Assembly: GCA_003576845.1 (NCBI GenBank)
Contig: QEVJ01000052.1
Span: 1 to 37,291 of the forward strand
From: Planctomycetota bacterium
GTDB lineage: Bacteria > Planctomycetota > Planctomycetia > Pirellulales > PLA5
Length of the DNA: 37,291 nt
Direction of reading: 5' to 3'
The position numbers and the translations under genes are program-made. The notes under the pieces are model-generated. The model worked only from the letters and a program-made list of their open reading frames with translations. It made no database searches and was not told the DNA's origin. Of this stretch, positions 1-7,802 are shown one piece after another. How positions within the stretch are numbered: position 1 is the stretch's first letter; each line of letters begins with the position of its first letter.

Positions 1-103
1 GCTCGCCCTTCAAATACGAACTCTTCGATTCAACATAAGTACCCAGCAACAAAGAACTTAACCGTGCTATCACTCTCTAAAGTGGCGCTGTCCAACTAGA
101 AAC

Positions 104-502
104 TTAAGATTTCCCTCCGCCCTCGTCGAGCAACTCCCCGAGCCGCTTTTCCTGGTACATCGCCACGAGCTGGTCGAACGTGATATCCATTTTCATCCGC
201 TCTGCGGCGATCCACGCGAGCGTAATCGTTTCGAGGTCCACGCCGGCGAGATACGCCCGCTGGAGGTCGACCTGATGGATCTCGACGCCGCTTTGCCGGG
301 CCATGACGAGGGCGGCGACGACGGCATCGACGTCGACGCGACGGAGGCGCATACCGATGATCTCGAACACCGTAAGCTGCGTCCCGGCCATCGTCGCCCT
401 GAGCCACGGCCGCAACGCCCACAGCGCTAACACGGCCGCGACGCCGATCGGCACGAGGAACACCAGCAACATCACGAGGATCAGAATATTGGGGTCGTTC
501 AT
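104..502 (-). CDS. FloA-like N-terminal domain protein (short, membrane anchored)
   Basis: This 132-residue protein starts with a hydrophobic segment at about residues 5-28, so it should be anchored in the inner membrane. The part after it (VFEIIGMRLRRV, then YLAG and AAERMKMDITF) follows the N-terminal region of flotillin-like FloA (UPF0365), where IGMRLRRV and YLAG are characteristic. FloA is normally about 330 residues and continues into a long SPFH-like core and oligomerising region. Here the protein stops right after the N-terminal domain with a short acidic, glycine-rich tail (LLDEGGGKS). I chose the ATG at 502 because the longer frame adds 39 arginine-rich residues that look like intergenic DNA and include a dispersed repeat. 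It may be a natural short paralogue in a flotillin locus that continues left of the window, or a truncated copy. Function in membrane microdomains is inference. Confidence 0.7.
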   Translation of the reverse strand: MNDPNILILVMLLVFLVPIGVAAVLALWALRPWLRATMAGTQLTVFEIIGMRLRRVDVDAVVAALVMARQSGVEIHQVDLQRAYLAGVDLETITLAWIAAERMKMDITFDQLVAMYQEKRLGELLDEGGGKS

Positions 503-530
503 CGGCCGTGCTCGCGAGCCTGACACAAAC

Positions 531-545
531 CGCAAAGAAGCAAAG
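531..545. repeat. CGCAAAGAAGCAAAG dispersed repeat, copy 1
   Basis: The 15-mer CGCAAAGAAGCAAAG lies upstream of the FloA-like gene and recurs exactly at 3354-3368. Further right, at about 586-599, CTCTGCGTCTTTGG is a loose inverse complement, so the whole 520-618 stretch may be a degraded hairpin. Confidence 0.5.
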
Positions 546-650
546 GCGCGGAGAACGCGCGGCTTAGCAACTCCTCGCAACATCCTCTGCGTCTTTGGCC
601 CTCGGCGGTGCGCGCGCATGGAGACATTTCAGTCCGGCGCACAACTCCAT

Positions 651-1493
651 CTACGCCAGCTTAGCTTTGAGCCCTTCGAGCAACCGCACCGCGTGACCGA
701 CCTCGGCTTTTTGCCGTTCGGGTTGTTGCGGGATTTCGCGTTCGATGGTGAGCGGGCCGGTGTACCCGATGGCGGCGAGCGTGCGGAGATACGTCTCGAA
801 GCCGACGTCGCCGTGGCCGAGCGGGACTTCCTGGCCCCATTCCTGGCCCGGGTTGGCGGCCCAGCGGCCGTCCTTGCAATGGACGCTACGGACGTACGGG
901 CCGACTTTCCACAGGGCCTGAATTGGGTTGCCCGTGCCATAGAGAATCATGTTGGCCGGGTCGAAGTTAATAAACAGGTTGTCGCGGCGGACGTCGGCGA
1001 TAAAGCGAAGCAGGTCGTCGGCCGTTTCCTGGCCCGTTTCGAGGTGCAGGCTCTGGCCGTTCGCGCGGCAGTGGTCGCAGAGATCGCGCGTCACGTCGAC
1101 GACCTCTCGATACAAGCCGGCCGCGGCGTCGTGCGGGATGAAGCCCAAATGCAGCGCGACCACCGGGCAGCCGAGCAATTTGGCGAAGTCGGCGATCTCC
1201 TTCACTTCGGCGACGCGGGCGGCGCGGGTTTCCGGCGGAACGAGACCGACCGTGCGCGAGGTCGTCGGAATGTCGGCGTAGCTTTCGCCCTCGAAGCCGC
1301 CGAAGACGGCCGTGAGCGTGATCTTCATGCTCGCCAGCCGCATCAGGAAGTTCTCTGCGTGCCGCTCGGTGCGGACGGCCCGCGACGGCGCGTGCAACTG
1401 GATCGTCGGCACGCCCAATTCTTGAGCGACTTCGAGCTTAACGCCCAGCCCGGCATCGAGACTGGCAAACACACCGATCGGCCAACGCGACAT
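651..1493 (-). CDS. Sugar phosphate isomerase/epimerase (TIM barrel, AP-endonuclease-2 family)
   Basis: This 280-residue protein has the layout of the xylose-isomerase-like TIM-barrel family (AP_endonuc_2). Barrel strands carry likely metal and substrate ligands: VVALHLGF, LHLETGQET, FINFDPANM, VRSVHCKDG and, near the C-terminus, PLGHGDVGF and LTIEREI. The Glu, Asp, His and Glu in these strands match the usual divalent-metal site. Members isomerise or epimerise sugars such as inosose, tagatose or hydroxypyruvate derivatives; the substrate cannot be read from the sequence. The start at 1493 (MSRWPIGVF) places the first barrel strand at the N-terminus. An upstream ATG at 1535 would add 14 residues, and neither start has a clear ribosome binding site. 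The gene stands alone, upstream of the FloA-like gene on the same strand with about 150 bases between them. Confidence 0.85.
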   Translation of the reverse strand: MSRWPIGVFASLDAGLGVKLEVAQELGVPTIQLHAPSRAVRTERHAENFLMRLASMKITLTAVFGGFEGESYADIPTTSRTVGLVPPETRAARVAEVKEIADFAKLLGCPVVALHLGFIPHDAAAGLYREVVDVTRDLCDHCRANGQSLHLETGQETADDLLRFIADVRRDNLFINFDPANMILYGTGNPIQALWKVGPYVRSVHCKDGRWAANPGQEWGQEVPLGHGDVGFETYLRTLAAIGYTGPLTIEREIPQQPERQKAEVGHAVRLLEGLKAKLA

Positions 1494-1580
1494 CAGCGAT
1501 ACCCACGTAATCAAAGGAGGGAAGAAGGCCCACAAACGTGACCCGTATGGTACTCAACCGGCGCGCGTTGCGACAGCAGC

Positions 1581-1677
1581 GTAGGGCGGGTCGAACAAGT
1601 CGAACGAAGTGACGCCCACCAAGAATTCGCGTCCAGCGGCAGCTCAGGTGGGCCTCACTTCGTTCGACCCACCCTAC
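1581..1677. repeat. Long inverted repeat, dispersed family A, copy 1
   Basis: The left arm 1581-1619 (GTAGGGCGGGTCGAAC..., ending GCCCAC) and right arm 1648-1677 (GTGGGCCTCACTTCG..., ending CACCCTAC) are inverse complements over about 30 bases, with a 28-base centre. The left arm carries an extra 10 bases made by a partial duplication of TCGAACAAG. A second, more decayed copy is at 33813-33895. It lies between two minus-strand genes. A DNA hairpin element of REP/MITE type is the simplest reading. Confidence 0.75.
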
Positions 1678-1693
1678 CACGTTGACCCGTGCG

Positions 1694-2089
1694 TCAGCCT
1701 TCCTCGATGGCCTTAATTGCCCGTTTGGCGGCGTCGCGGACTTTCTTGTCCTTGTCGTTCTTGGCGAGACGCTTGAGTTCGGGCAAGGCTTCGCGGGCGC
1801 GCGATCGCTGATTGAATAGTCCAACGCAAGCTCTTTCGCGTTCCTTTGCGTCCGGATTCTTCAAGTTCTTGAGGTAGCTCTCGAGCAGCGTCGGTCCAAA
1901 CACGTTCTGGGGCTCCTTGTAGCCCTTTGGGTGTGTGCCGGGCTTGGGGAGTCTGCTCTTCTCGTTTGACTTCTTTTGCTTATTCTTATTCTTGTTCTTC
2001 GCCGACGCTGTTTTGCCGTCCGACGACGACCCGCAACCGACGATCGCCGGCATTGCCAGGAGGGCCAATAGAATCGCTAGCCGCTTCAT
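1694..2089 (-). CDS. Putative lipoprotein with HEAT-like C-terminus
   Basis: This 131-residue protein begins with a lipoprotein signal peptide: MKRLAILLALLAMPAIVGC, with lipobox IVGC and Cys19 as the lipidation site. A low-complexity Lys/Asn stretch (KNKNKNKQKK) follows as a flexible, positively charged spacer. The C-terminal half (PDAKERERACVGL, ALPELKRLAKNDKDKKVR, AAKRAIKAI) has the helix pattern of about two HEAT repeats, a protein-binding fold. Secretion and membrane anchoring are well supported; the partner is unknown. I chose the ATG at 2089; the one at 2101 adds four residues (MAIT). It is not obviously co-transcribed with the isomerase gene, because the long inverted repeat lies between them. 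Confidence 0.75.
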   Translation of the reverse strand: MKRLAILLALLAMPAIVGCGSSSDGKTASAKNKNKNKQKKSNEKSRLPKPGTHPKGYKEPQNVFGPTLLESYLKNLKNPDAKERERACVGLFNQRSRAREALPELKRLAKNDKDKKVRDAAKRAIKAIEEG

Positions 2090-2282
2090 CGTGATCGCCA
2101 CTCTCGCTCTGTGATCCGCGTGCTTCCGGCGGGCGTTCCGTTGCCGCGCCGGTCAGTCCCGAGAATAAACCAAAACCGGCGATCGAGCCACTCCCCGCGA
2201 CGGCGGGTGCGTAAGGCCGAAATCGGCCCCTGCCGCGTACTTTGCTGCGTGGTAGGATTGCGGTCGAGGTTCGTTTGCCACG

Positions 2283-2309
2283 GTAGGACGGATTGCCAAT
2301 CCGTCCTAC
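2283..2309. repeat. 27-base palindrome, dispersed family B, copy 1
   Basis: GTAGGACGGATT and AATCCGTCCTAC are perfect inverse complements separated by 3 bases, giving a compact hairpin. A second copy of the same length with nearly the same arms is at 8909-8935. Both lie between genes. It resembles a REP-type extragenic palindrome. Confidence 0.75.
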
Positions 2310-2355
2310 AGGGACCGAGTCCGTCCCGTTGTTGTCCCTATAGGCTTCACAACCG

Positions 2356-3312
2356 ATGCGTACATTTTTGGTCACCGGCGGCGGCGGTTTTATTGGATCG
2401 CACATCGCGACGGCGCTGCTGAACCGCGGCGACCGCGTCCGCGTGCTCGACAACTTCAGCACGGGGCACCGCTCGAACCTCGCCCATCTGGCAGCGCACG
2501 CATCGGCCGGGCGGTTGGAGATCATCGAGGGCGATTTGTGCGACGCGGCGGCGGTTGCCGATGCGGTCGCCGGCGTGGATGCGATCTTCCATCAAGCCGC
2601 CCTCGCGTCGGTGCCGCGAAGCGTCGAGGCGCCGCTCGATACGAACGCGGCGTGCGTGACCGGGACGGTGACGCTCCTCGACGCGGCCCGCAAGGCCGGC
2701 GTCCGCCGCGTCGTGTACGCCGGATCGAGCAGCGCGTACGGCGACCAGCCGACCAGTTCCAAGCGCGAGACCGATCTGCCCAATCCGCTCTCGCCCTACG
2801 CGGCGGCGAAGCTGGCGGCAGAAGAGTATTGCCGGGCGTTCTATGCGACGTATGGCTTGGAAACGGTCACGATTCGGTATTTCAACGTCTTCGGCCCGCG
2901 ACAGGACCCGAAAAGCCCGTACTCGGCGGTGATCCCGCTGTTCATCACGGCAATGCTCGCGGGCCGGCAACCGGTCGTCTACGGCGACGGGCAGCAATCG
3001 CGCGATTTCACCTACGTCGCCAACGTCGTCCATGCGAACCTGCTCGCGGCCGACGCGCCGAATGTCGCTGGCCGCGTGTTCAACGCCGCCAATGGACGCT
3101 CGACGACGCGTCTGAGCTTGATTGCCCAACTCAACGAACGGCTCGGCACGAGGATTGAGCCGCGGTTCGAACCGGCCCGCGTCGGCGATGTCCGCGAGAG
3201 CATGGCCGACATTAGTCAGGCCCGGGCGATGCTCGGTTACGAGCCGCAGGTCGACTTCGAGACGGGGTTGGGCCTGTCGATCGACTATTATCGGTCCGTG
3301 GCGGGGCGATAG
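2356..3312 (+). CDS. NAD-dependent nucleotide-sugar epimerase (GalE/WbpP-like)
   Basis: This 318-residue extended short-chain dehydrogenase has the NAD-binding GGGGFIGS loop at residues 8-15, an acidic NAD-ribose position after the second strand (VLDN), the catalytic Ser region AGSSSAYG, and the YxxxK pair Tyr148/Lys152. The block RYFNVFGPRQDP is typical of UDP-glucose and UDP-N-acetylglucosamine C4-epimerases, and GDGQQSRDFTYV is the substrate-binding stretch. The expected reaction is reversible C4 inversion of a UDP-hexose for surface polysaccharide synthesis. UDP-Glc and UDP-GlcNAc cannot be separated by eye. The ATG at 2356 fits the family N-terminus exactly. A nucleotide-sugar dehydrogenase at 29481 could use related precursors, but the two genes are far apart. 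Confidence 0.9.
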   Translation: MRTFLVTGGGGFIGSHIATALLNRGDRVRVLDNFSTGHRSNLAHLAAHASAGRLEIIEGDLCDAAAVADAVAGVDAIFHQAALASVPRSVEAPLDTNAACVTGTVTLLDAARKAGVRRVVYAGSSSAYGDQPTSSKRETDLPNPLSPYAAAKLAAEEYCRAFYATYGLETVTIRYFNVFGPRQDPKSPYSAVIPLFITAMLAGRQPVVYGDGQQSRDFTYVANVVHANLLAADAPNVAGRVFNAANGRSTTRLSLIAQLNERLGTRIEPRFEPARVGDVRESMADISQARAMLGYEPQVDFETGLGLSIDYYRSVAGR

Positions 3313-3353
3313 CGGGCATTTCGCAACCGCGAGGCGTTTCGCGACCGGGAGGG

Positions 3354-3368
3354 CGCAAAGAAGCAAAG
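3354..3368. repeat. CGCAAAGAAGCAAAG dispersed repeat, copy 2
   Basis: This is an exact second copy of the 15-mer at 531-545, again between genes. The surrounding 3315-3410 bases are rich in GCGCG and GGCGCG runs and hold no credible gene. Confidence 0.5.
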
Positions 3369-3520
3369 AGTGCGGACTTGGCGCGTGGCGCGCGGCGTCT
3401 TGGCGCGAGGTTCGTACAGCACTGGGCATCGCGGACATGCTTGCTGGCCGCGGCCAGGCAGTCTACAACAGCGTCGGGCGTTGCGGCGAGAAGTGCGAAG
3501 TGAAGCGAGGAGGAATTGCG

Positions 3521-4426
3521 ATGCAGTCGTGGTTTTTGGGTATGTTCTTCGTGGGGATTGGCGTTGCAATGACTGCGTCCGCCAGCGGCGATGACATGTT
3601 GACGCTCGACGCCCGCTCGCAAGTCGCCGACGGCAAGAGCGCCGACGGTTCGGCGAAGTTCAAGACGGTCGAGAAGAAGCTGACTTGGGAGCCGAAGAAG
3701 ACGGCGGTCATCATTTGCGATATGTGGGACGACCACTGGTGCAAAGGAGCGGCGGCCCGAGTCGCCGAAATGGCGCCGGCGATGAACAACGTCGTGGCCG
3801 AGGTTCGCAAGCGCGGCGCGTTCGTCATTCATGCCCCGAGCACGTGCATGGAGTTCTACAAGGACACGCCGCAGCGAAAGCGGGCGAAGGAGGCGAAGTT
3901 CGCGAAAACGCCCGTACCGCTGGCGATCTCGCAACGCTGGGGCACGGCCTGGTGCTGGCCCGACGAGACGAACGAACCCGCATTGCCGATCGACGATTCC
4001 GACATGGGCTGCGACTGCAAAGAAAAGTGCAAGATCCGCGACCCATGGAAGCGGCAAATCGCCACGATCGACATCGCCGACGAGGACGCGATCACCGACA
4101 TCGGACAAGAAACCTACAATCTGCTCACCGAGCGGAAGATCGACAACGTCGTGATGATGGGCGTGCACCTGAACATGTGCGTGCTCGGACGGCCGTTCGC
4201 GATTCGCCAGCTCACGAAACTCGGCAAGAACGTCGTCCTCGTCCGCGACATGACCGACACCATGTACAACTCGCAGATGCCGCCCAAGGTCGATCACTTC
4301 ACCGGCACGGACCTGGTCGTCGGCCACGTCGAGCGCTACTTCTGCCCGTCGATTACCAGCGCCGATCTCGTCGGCGCCGATCTGACCGGCGGGAAGCCGT
4401 TCCGGTTCCGGGAAGATCGCCGCTAG
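3521..4426 (+). CDS. Secreted isochorismatase-like cysteine hydrolase
   Basis: The 301-residue product starts with a Sec signal peptide (MQSWFLGMFFVGIGVAMTASASG), so it is exported. The mature part has the isochorismatase (cysteine hydrolase) fold: the catalytic Asp67 in VIICDMWDDHWC and the nucleophile Cys220 in GVHLNMCVLGRPFAI, the position expected after the strand VVMMGVH. Family members hydrolyse amides, nicotinamide or isochorismate; the substrate here is unknown. An unusual Cys-rich insert (GCDCKEKCK, Cys164/166/170) lies before the catalytic cysteine and could bind metal or form disulfides. The start is fixed by GAGGAGG about 8 bases upstream of the ATG at 3521. The next gene begins 47 bases downstream, so the two may share a transcript. 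Confidence 0.85.
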   Translation: MQSWFLGMFFVGIGVAMTASASGDDMLTLDARSQVADGKSADGSAKFKTVEKKLTWEPKKTAVIICDMWDDHWCKGAAARVAEMAPAMNNVVAEVRKRGAFVIHAPSTCMEFYKDTPQRKRAKEAKFAKTPVPLAISQRWGTAWCWPDETNEPALPIDDSDMGCDCKEKCKIRDPWKRQIATIDIADEDAITDIGQETYNLLTERKIDNVVMMGVHLNMCVLGRPFAIRQLTKLGKNVVLVRDMTDTMYNSQMPPKVDHFTGTDLVVGHVERYFCPSITSADLVGADLTGGKPFRFREDRR

Positions 4427-4473
4427 CGGGACGCGGGATTCGGGGTCTAGGAATCAGCATTCGAGGAACTTGA

Positions 4474-5868
4474 ATGGCCCGGATTTCTTTTTACGGAGCG
4501 GCCGAAACCGTTACCGGGTCAAAGTATCTGGTCGAAGCCGGCAACGCGCGGGTGATGGTCGACTATGGCGCGTTTCAGGGGCTCAAATCGCTGCGCGAAT
4601 TGAATTGGAACCGGCCCGCGTTCGATCCGAAGTCGCTCGACGCGATCGTGCTCACCCACGCTCACATCGACCACATCGGTCTGCTGCCGCGGTTGGTCAA
4701 TCAAGGCTACAAGGGTCCCGTCTACGGCACGCCGCCCACGGTGGAACTCGCCGCGCTGATGCTGCTCGATTCGGCCCACATCAACGAAAGCGACGCGGCC
4801 TATGCCAACCGCAAGGGTTATTCGAAGCACCATCCCGCCTTGCCGCTGTTCGACACTCGCGACGTGCACCACACGTTGCGGCTGATGAAGGCGATTCGCC
4901 GAGATGCGTGGTTCGAGGTCGCGCCGCCGATCTGGATTCGCTACCACGACGCGGGGCATTTGCTCGGCTCGGCGATGATCGAAATGGAGATTCGCGAAGG
5001 ACCGAAGCCGCTAAGGATTCTGTTCTCCGGCGATGTGGGACGCTACGGCGCGCCGCTGTACTTCGACCCGACGCCGCCGCCTCCGTGCGACTACCTCGTC
5101 TGCGAGAGCACCTACGGCGACCGCGATCATCCCGAGGGCGATTTGCTCGACGCCCTCGCCGAGGTCGTCCGGCGGGTTATCGGCCGCGGCGGCGTAATGG
5201 TCATGGCCGCGTTTGCCGTGGGTCGGGCGCAACAGTTGATTTATCTGCTCGAAGTGCTGATGGCCGAGCGGCGGATTCCGGAGATCAAGATTTTTCTCGA
5301 CAGCCCGATGGCCGTCGACGCGACCGAGTTGTTCTGCAAGTATTCCGACGATCACGACTTGAGCGAAGGCAAGTTGCCGGGGCGAGCTTGCGCCATCAAC
5401 GGTCCGCATCTGACGCTCATTCGCACGACCGAGCACTCGAAGCTGCTCAATCAAATCGGCGGGCCGGCGGTGATCGTTTCATCGTCGGGCATGATGACGC
5501 AGGGGCGCATCCTGCACCATTTGCGGCACCGCCTGCCCGACAGGCGGAACACGATTATTTTGGGCGGGTTTCAAGCGGCCGGCACCCGCGGGCGGCAGCT
5601 CGAAGAAAGGGCCAAGTTCATCCGCTTGCATCACCAGGACGTACCCGTGCGCGCCGCGATCGAGAAGATTCCCGGCATGAGCGGCCACGCCGACCGCGGC
5701 GAGTTGCTCAAGTGGCTCGCGCCGCTTCCGGCGCCGCGGCACGCGTTCTTGACCCACGGCGAAAAGCCCGCGGCCGACGCACTCGCCGAAACGCTCCGTC
5801 GCGAGCGGAACTGGAACGTGGCGATTCCGCGGCTCGGGCAGACGTACGAGCTGCTTTCGCCGTCGTAA
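4474..5868 (+). CDS. Beta-CASP metallo-beta-lactamase RNA nuclease
   Basis: The 464-residue protein is a metallo-beta-lactamase of the beta-CASP group, like the archaeal and bacterial CPSF73/Ysh1-type RNases. Motif 2 is THAHIDH at residues 61-67, motif 3 is in HDAGHLLGSA and motif 4 in FSGDVGRYGAP. The beta-CASP domain follows, with VCESTYGDRDH, AAFAVGRAQQL and FLDSPMAV, then GGFQAAGTRGR, IPGMSGHADRGELLKW and FLTHGE as the C-terminal His motifs. It is expected to process or degrade RNA in the cytoplasm using two zinc ions. The ATG at 4474 gives the standard N-terminus (ISFYGAAETVTGSKYLVE). It lies 47 bases behind the isochorismatase-like gene with no visible terminator between them. Confidence 0.92.
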   Translation: MARISFYGAAETVTGSKYLVEAGNARVMVDYGAFQGLKSLRELNWNRPAFDPKSLDAIVLTHAHIDHIGLLPRLVNQGYKGPVYGTPPTVELAALMLLDSAHINESDAAYANRKGYSKHHPALPLFDTRDVHHTLRLMKAIRRDAWFEVAPPIWIRYHDAGHLLGSAMIEMEIREGPKPLRILFSGDVGRYGAPLYFDPTPPPPCDYLVCESTYGDRDHPEGDLLDALAEVVRRVIGRGGVMVMAAFAVGRAQQLIYLLEVLMAERRIPEIKIFLDSPMAVDATELFCKYSDDHDLSEGKLPGRACAINGPHLTLIRTTEHSKLLNQIGGPAVIVSSSGMMTQGRILHHLRHRLPDRRNTIILGGFQAAGTRGRQLEERAKFIRLHHQDVPVRAAIEKIPGMSGHADRGELLKWLAPLPAPRHAFLTHGEKPAADALAETLRRERNWNVAIPRLGQTYELLSPS

Positions 5869-6253
5869 TGCCGAGCCAAGTCTGTAGCCTGTAGGGTGAC
5901 GCCCAATGCCGGTGTCTCGCGGGTTAGCGCAAATTTGGAAAAAATGCCGAAATGGCGCTCGCCAAACTCGCCGAAATCGCTACCATCGTGCGCCAAGGGA
6001 ATCTTTCGAGCACTCGCAACTCTGGCGGGCGGCTTGCAGGATGGCAGGCACACGCGAAAAATTCAGTTGGGATTTTTTCGACCGGTCCCGGCGAACGCCG
6101 CCGAAGCTCGGCGGGCGGCATTGTTCCATCGGGGTAGCCGGTCCCAACGATCCGAATTTCGCTATCGCCGAGCCGCATCGACGGACGCTCCGTTCAGGCG
6201 CGCGGCGCGCCCAGTCCCCGGTCGCTGCCCCCGCGCCTGGCTCGGTTCCCGGC
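5869..6253. other. Intergenic stretch, no convincing gene
   Basis: Open frames run through this stretch in several phases, but their translations are arginine-, serine- and proline-rich without family features. A 7-bp hairpin (CCGCCGA/TCGGCGG, 6098-6114) is present, but no T-run follows it on either strand, so it is not a standard terminator. Confidence 0.5.
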
Positions 6254-6469
6254 ATGGCACACGAAATCGCCAAGCTTCTGCTCGAACATGCCGGCACGTT
6301 TCTCGAACGCAGCGAAGCGATCAAAACGGCCATGAGCATGGGCATGCCGCTCGACGAAATCGAGCGGTTCTTGGACTGGCTCGACGCCACACGCGGCCCG
6401 GTAATGCAGGACCAGGACGAACGACCCGCCGAGAGTGAGGCGGACCGTCCGCTGCCGCCAAAGGGGTAG
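6254..6469 (+). CDS. Small hypothetical protein (71 aa)
   Basis: A 71-residue frame starts at ATG 6254 (MAHEIAKLLLEHAGTFLER) and has the composition of a real protein: an amphipathic helix, then MGMPLDEIERFLDWLDATRG, then a hydrophilic acidic tail ending PLPPKG. The same frame is open further upstream to 5906, but that part reads as non-coding, so I start at 6254. No signal peptide or membrane segment is visible, and I recognise no named domain. Repeated short helices with a DEIE...DWLD pattern suggest a small helical cytoplasmic protein. The start has no strong ribosome binding site, which lowers confidence. It precedes lpxD by 258 bases. Confidence 0.5.
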   Translation: MAHEIAKLLLEHAGTFLERSEAIKTAMSMGMPLDEIERFLDWLDATRGPVMQDQDERPAESEADRPLPPKG

Positions 6470-6727
6470 CCGCAGCGGCGGCCGTTGGAATTGTCCACTG
6501 CTCACCGTCGACGACCCACTTCCACGCCCAAGCGCCGAGCTGCGATCTCTTCCGGTCGCTATTGTCGCCCGACAAGGCGATGAGTTAGATTTCCGCTCTG
6601 CCGCAGGGCAAAGTCGGGCATTGCGTTAGGTTGTGGTGCTAGCATCGCCCGCGTCACGCCGCGGGTCGGACCCGACCCGGCGAACATTTCCCGTCTGGCC
6701 GCCCGCTGTCGGAAAGGATGCCGAACG

Positions 6728-7795
6728 ATGTCTCACACGTTGGCCGAACTGGGCGCGATCGTCGGCGGGTCGATTTCGGGCGATCCGAATACGTGCATTG
6801 TGCGAGCCACGGTAATCGACGACGCGGCCGAGGGCGACATTACGCTCATTGACAAGGCCGAAAACCTCCGGCGGCTGGCCGGTAGCCGGGCCGCAGCGGT
6901 CGTTCTGCCCTCGGATGCGCCCGACGTGGCGATTCCCGCGCTGCGAGTGGCTTCCGTCCACGAGGCCTTTGGACGCCTTGTGACGCTGTTTCGTCCGCGC
7001 GCCGAGGTGCGGCGGATCGGGGTGAGCCCGCTCGCGGCAGTCAGTCCCACGGCGCGAATCGCCGCGGACGTCGACGTGCATCCGTTCGCGGTAATCGGCG
7101 ACGACGTCGAAATCGGCTCGCGGTCGACGATTCACCCCGGCGTTCACGTCATGGCGGGCTGCCGGATCGCCGAAGACGTGACGATCTATTCCAATTCGGT
7201 TCTGTACGAAGGCACGATCGTCGGTCCGCGGGCGGTGATTCACGCCGCGGTCGTGCTCGGCTGCCACGGATTCGGCTACAAGGTCGTCGAAGGCCGCCAC
7301 GAACGGGCCGCGCAGTTCGGACACGTCGAGATTCGCGCCGACGTGGAAATCGGCGCGGGCACGACCATCGACCGCGGCAGCTACGGCCCGACCATCATCG
7401 GCGAAGGCTCGAAGCTCGACGATCAGGTGATGATCGGACACAACTGCCGCATCGGCAAGCACAACCTCATCTGCTCGCAAGTCGGCATCGCCGGCAGCAC
7501 CACCACCGGCGACTACGTGACGATGGCCGGGCAGGTCGGAGTGCGAGACCACGTCCATATCGGCGACCGGGCGATTCTCGGCGCGAAAGCCGGCGTCAGC
7601 AACGACGTGCCGGCCAAGGCGTTCTTCTTCGGCTGCCCCGCGACCCCGGAACGCGAGCAGAAGCTGATGATGGCGTCGTATTCCAAGCTGCCCGAGATGC
7701 GCCGCGAGCTGCGGAAACTTCAGCGACAGGTCGAACAGTTGGCGGAACAACTGCGTGCCAACGGCGACGAAGAGAAGCAATCGTCGGCCGCGTGA
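6728..7795 (+). CDS. lpxD: UDP-3-O-acylglucosamine N-acyltransferase LpxD
   Basis: This 355-residue protein matches LpxD, which transfers a 3-hydroxyacyl chain from ACP to UDP-3-O-acylglucosamine, the third step of lipid A synthesis. Residues 1-100 form the uridine-binding N-terminal domain (MSHTLAELGAIVGGSI...). A left-handed beta-helix of hexapeptide repeats follows, visible as VIGDDVEIG, VHVMAGCRIAEDV, VEIRADVEIGAGTTID. The catalytic His region is VMIGHNCRIGKHNLI and the LGCHGFGYKVVEGRH block is typical. The C-terminus is a coiled helix (LRKLQRQVEQLAEQL) with a polar tail, as in the trimer's C-terminal helices. It heads a two-gene lipid A group with lpxI, though a hairpin repeat separates them. 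It indicates that the organism makes lipid A. Confidence 0.95.
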   Translation: MSHTLAELGAIVGGSISGDPNTCIVRATVIDDAAEGDITLIDKAENLRRLAGSRAAAVVLPSDAPDVAIPALRVASVHEAFGRLVTLFRPRAEVRRIGVSPLAAVSPTARIAADVDVHPFAVIGDDVEIGSRSTIHPGVHVMAGCRIAEDVTIYSNSVLYEGTIVGPRAVIHAAVVLGCHGFGYKVVEGRHERAAQFGHVEIRADVEIGAGTTIDRGSYGPTIIGEGSKLDDQVMIGHNCRIGKHNLICSQVGIAGSTTTGDYVTMAGQVGVRDHVHIGDRAILGAKAGVSNDVPAKAFFFGCPATPEREQKLMMASYSKLPEMRRELRKLQRQVEQLAEQLRANGDEEKQSSAA

Positions 7796-7802
7796 AGTGC
7801 CG

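Noticed and set aside
1-103. Start or end of another gene at the left edge
   Set aside because: No frame with protein character is visible in the first 103 bases on either strand.
303-1541. 412-residue plus-strand open frame across the isomerase gene
   Set aside because: It is the antisense of the sugar isomerase and FloA-like genes. Its translation is arginine- and alanine-rich without motifs, while the minus-strand frame has clear family features.
2347-3438. 363-residue minus-strand frame across the epimerase gene
   Set aside because: It is a shadow of the epimerase, whose own frame carries GGGGFIGS and YxxxK.
6098-6114. Hairpin CCGCCGA/TCGGCGG as a terminator
   Set aside because: No T-run follows on either strand, and the T-rich stretch at 6074-6079 is on the wrong side.
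5906-6253. N-terminal extension of the small protein at 6254-6469
   Set aside because: Composition changes sharply at 6254; the upstream part has no protein-like pattern.
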